Shown piece after piece: positions 17,268 through 19,868 of a DNA stretch of 19,868 bases. The stretch spans positions 1-19,868 of the forward strand of contig JALULU010000402.1 of the NCBI GenBank assembly GCA_027040585.1, read 5' to 3'. Within the stretch, counting starts at the first letter, position 1; each line of letters starts with the position of its first letter. The notes under the pieces were generated by a model that ran no database searches, was not told the DNA's origin, and saw only the letters and a program-made list of their open reading frames with translations. A program made the translations under genes and the position numbers. This DNA is from Acidobacteriota bacterium (GTDB lineage Bacteria > Acidobacteriota > JAAYUB01 > JAMOQF01).

Positions 17268-19499
17268 ATTTCAATTCCTCATAGGTAATGTGGAAACTCA
17301 CGGGCCAACGGAAAAACACTAATTTGAAATTAATTTCAATTCCTCATAGGTAATGTGGAAACATTTCTTCAGTTAATAAAAAGTAGTCCTTTGCCCCTCT
17401 ATTTCAATTCCTCATAGGTAATGTGGAAACAAAGCATTACAATCTTTTCCTGATTTTGCCGTATCAATATTTCAATTCCTCATAGGTAATGTGGAAACAA
17501 CCTTTTCTCGTGTCCTGTGGAATGAGTGAGCTCGATTTCAATTCCTCATAGGTAATGTGGAAACTTGCTAATCAAGTCCTCGATTTTGGATATATTTCTT
17601 ATTTCAATTCCTCATAGGTAATGTGGAAACAAATATAGACCTTGCTCAAGTGGAGATGGAGTTGGATTTCAATTCCTCATAGGTAATGTGGAAACATAAA
17701 AAATTTTTTTTATCAAATCAAATTATTTGATTATTTCAATTCCTCATAGGTAATGTGGAAACATGAGATTATCAAGATTAGCAACAACTTTTTTCCCATA
17801 TTTCAATTCCTCATAGGTAATGTGGAAACGTTTTTACGCAAAAACTGAAATATTTTACAATTTTTTATTTCAATTCCTCATAGGTAATGTGGAAACATCT
17901 TTTTTATTGCGGTTTCCATTTGTCCGTTAATTGCTATTTCAATTCCTCATAGGTAATGTGGAAACCTTGAAGCTACAGCAGTTGCAGATGTGATCACTTT
18001 AAATTTCAATTCCTCATAGGTAATGTGGAAACAGGTATTTTTTGGGATAGGCAACCATTCATTACAAATTTCAATTCCTCATAGGTAATGTGGAAACCAC
18101 TTGTAGTTAATTCTTTAATCATTTTTTCCCTCCCTATTTCAATTCCTCATAGGTAATGTGGAAACTGCTCCCCTTGTTTTTGTGCCTTCACTGTTTTTGT
18201 TGATTTCAATTCCTCATAGGTAATGTGGAAACATGGGAAAGATGCTTGAAGAAGCGTATAAAGAAGAGCTATTTCAATTCCTCATAGGTAATGTGGAAAC
18301 TATTTTTAACCTGGTTACTTATAAAGACCCTCAAACGAAATTTCAATTCCTCATAGGTAATGTGGAAACAGGTTTTTTGGGCACACTTTTAGTGTGCGTA
18401 AGGTGATTTCAATTCCTCATAGGTAATGTGGAAACCAGGTTTTTTGGGCACACTTTTAGTGTGCGTAAGGTGATTTCAATTCCTCATAGGTAATGTGGAA
18501 ACGGTGAAGTTGCTAAAACAAATGGAATACTTATAGTTGAGATTTCAATTCCTCATAGGTAATGTGGAAACTCAGGGGTTGTTGGTATGATGAAATAATC
18601 GATTTCTTATTTCAATTCCTCATAGGTAATGTGGAAACACTCTAACAACAAAAGATAGATATTTAGCAATACAGGGATTTCAATTCCTCATAGGTAATGT
18701 GGAAACGTGAAGTTGCTAAAACAAATGGAATACTTATAGTTGAATTTCAATTCCTCATAGGTAATGTGGAAACCTATAAAACATTAACAACAGGACAAAA
18801 AGATTTTGATTTCAATTCCTCATAGGTAATGTGGAAACACAATATAAAAGCAAATTTAACAACAAATGGCTTGAATTTCAATTCCTCATAGGTAATGTGG
18901 AAACTGAGGAACTGAAACATAATTGTCTAGATCCATTATGCATTTCAATTCCTCATAGGTAATGTGGAAACGTGAAGTTGCTAAAACAAATGGAATACTT
19001 ATAGTTGAATTTCAATTCCTCATAGGTAATGTGGAAACAAATAATCAATTAGTTTTATGTGATTTTGATTCTATATTTCAATTCCTCATAGGTAATGTGG
19101 AAACAATGACAAAAAATATAAAAAAATAATAATAAATACTATTTCAATTCCTCATAGGTAATGTGGAAACCTCTCATAGAGTTTAAAAGTCCTTCTCCTT
19201 CACTTGATTTCAATTCCTCATAGGTAATGTGGAAACGCCAAAGGTAGTGGAGATTGAAAGAAAAAGCATAAATTTCAATTCCTCATAGGTAATGTGGAAA
19301 CGCTGACTCAAATACTGCCCCATCTACTAACTTAACCCCATTTCAATTCCTCATAGGTAATGTGGAAACAAAAAGAAGATAAGAATGCCAAAGGTAGTGG
19401 AGATATTTCAATTCCTCATAGGTAATGTGGAAACAGTTGATACCCGACTATATATCGCAACCCTCATCTATTTCAATTCCTCATAGGTAATGTGGAAAC
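17268..19499 (-). repeat. Array block 4: leader-proximal A1/A21 repeats (repeats 122-155)
   Basis: Thirty-four uniform A1/A21 repeats lie next to the leader and should hold the most recent spacers. Re-sampled protospacers cluster here: 138/139, 140/143/147 and 151/153. Confidence 0.9.
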
Positions 19500-19626
19500 A
19501 CCTTATTTTAACCAAAAAAACAAAATATATTATATCAAATTGTCAAAGATCTGTGCAAAAATAATGCATTTTTTCTGTCAAACTCCCCTAATTTCTGCAC
19601 TACTCCCCTTCGACAGAATCAATTTT
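19500..19626 (-). promoter_or_regulatory. CRISPR leader of the main array
   Basis: This interval lies between the cas2 stop and the newest repeat. It shares ordered blocks with the leader at 194-329: ACCTTATTTT at the repeat junction, CAAATTGTCAAAGATC from 19536, CTGTCAA from 19575 and GACAGAA from 19612. Block spacing is nearly identical in both. The function is expected to be array promoter plus docking site for Cas1-Cas2 integration. The last block ends 8 nt before the cas2 stop codon; in the other leader the same block sits next to the stop of the Cas5-like gene. Confidence 0.85.
19529..19558 (-). promoter_or_regulatory. Candidate array promoter within the leader
   Basis: On the minus strand a perfect TATAAT (19534-19529) is preceded at 18 nt by TTGCAC (19558-19553). 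Transcription would start about 20 nt before the first repeat. The -35 box is weak (3 of 6 matches), and nearby TTGACA boxes are at the wrong distance from the -10, so this is tentative. Confidence 0.4.
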
Positions 19627-19868
19627 TCAAATAAATTTAATATCATCCTTCTTATCACAGCCATAAACCTTTCTCTCAGAATAGTACATCATCTTAAACT
19701 TATAGACAACAACAGAATCCTCATCCTCTTTGTTAATTACTCTATTTATCTCATATATCATCTTCTCAAAATTTGCCTCAGAAATCTCACCCTCAAAAAC
19801 AGAATTTTGAACCCACTGGAGATACTTCCTGCAAATCTTTAACATTTTGTTGCATCTTTTTTGATTGA
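19627..19868 (-). CDS. cas2: Cas2, C-terminal part, cut by the window edge
   Basis: Cas2 is the structural partner of Cas1 in spacer integration. The reading frame stays open to the window end, giving 79 visible codons (NQKRCNKMLKICRKYLQW onward); the ATG at 19845 is internal, not the start. CRKYLQWVQNSVFEGEIS and EDSVVVYKF are strongly typical of Cas2, matching its helix 1, strand 2 and the later strand. The N-terminal strand with the family's conserved aspartate is off-window. About 10 residues are missing compared with the usual 85-95 aa. cas1 is expected just upstream, outside the window. The stop is TGA, immediately followed by the leader. Confidence 0.92.
   Translation of the reverse strand, partial: NQKRCNKMLKICRKYLQWVQNSVFEGEISEANFEKMIYEINRVINKEDEDSVVVYKFKMMYYSERKVYGCDKKDDIKFI

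Larger units (their letters stand above)
9233..19499 (-). CRISPR. Main CRISPR array, 155 repeats and 154 spacers
   Basis: By hand count there are 155 repeats of 30 bp, the first at 9233-9262 and the last at 19470-19499, with spacers of about 34-40 nt (mean about 36.5). On the plus strand repeats read RTTTCAATTCC, then TCATAGGTA, then RTGTGGAAAC, with only positions 1 and 21 varying. The minus strand is the presumed transcript: it ends in ATTGAAAC or ATTGAAAT, the usual type III crRNA tag, and the conserved leader lies at 19500. Newest spacers should therefore be at the right end and oldest at 9233. Spacer numbers in this annotation count from the left (1 = 9263-9298; 154 = 19435-19469). The repeat ends GTTTC/GAAAC can pair. 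Repeats are otherwise remarkably uniform, including the leader-distal one. Confidence 0.98.

Noticed and set aside
19492..19842. 116-aa open frame on the plus strand across the leader and cas2
   Set aside because: It is antisense to cas2, crosses the leader, starts in the last repeat and has no recognisable protein features.

Overview
This is a CRISPR-Cas locus in which every recognisable element lies on the minus strand. The DNA is A+T-rich. The genes carry strong Shine-Dalgarno sites and overlap tightly, and a TTGAAA-17-TATGCT promoter precedes the operon, so a low-GC bacterium is likely. Csx11-type Cas10 proteins are known mainly from thermophilic bacteria and methanogens, so a thermophile is plausible. 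I cannot name a taxon from the sequence.

Layout in transcription order (right to left). (1) 19868-19627 is the C-terminal part of cas2, cut by the window edge. (2) 19626-19500 is a CRISPR leader. (3) 19499-9233 is a very large array of 155 repeats and 154 spacers by hand count. (4) 9232-9126 holds the promoter and ribosome binding site of the effector operon. (5) 9125-330 is a six-gene type III RAMP operon: Cmr1-like, Cmr6-like, Csx11/Cas10, Cmr4-like, Cmr5/Cas11-like and a Cas5/Cmr3-like protein. (6) 329-194 is a second leader related to the first. (7) 193-1 is a second array with a variant repeat that runs out of the window.

Gene order and content fit subtype III-C (the MTH326/Csx11 type). 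The Cas10 keeps an N-terminal HD motif, but where the cyclase GGDD motif is expected it reads EPTK. The Cmr4-like backbone protein keeps the aspartate expected to cut target RNA. The inferred mode of action is crRNA-guided RNA cleavage, perhaps with HD DNase activity but without cyclic oligoadenylate signalling. No CARF effector gene is visible.

The array itself holds the most unusual content. Repeats differ at two positions and form blocks, and most block boundaries carry a chimeric repeat, a clear mark of recombination between repeats. Four spacers recur exactly about 3.5-5.7 kb apart. Other pairs share a protospacer but differ by 1-2 nt at the ends, which suggests repeated acquisition. One pair differs only by changes that are synonymous in a single reading frame. 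Others overlap on the same or opposite strands, or share a hairpin with a compensatory stem change.
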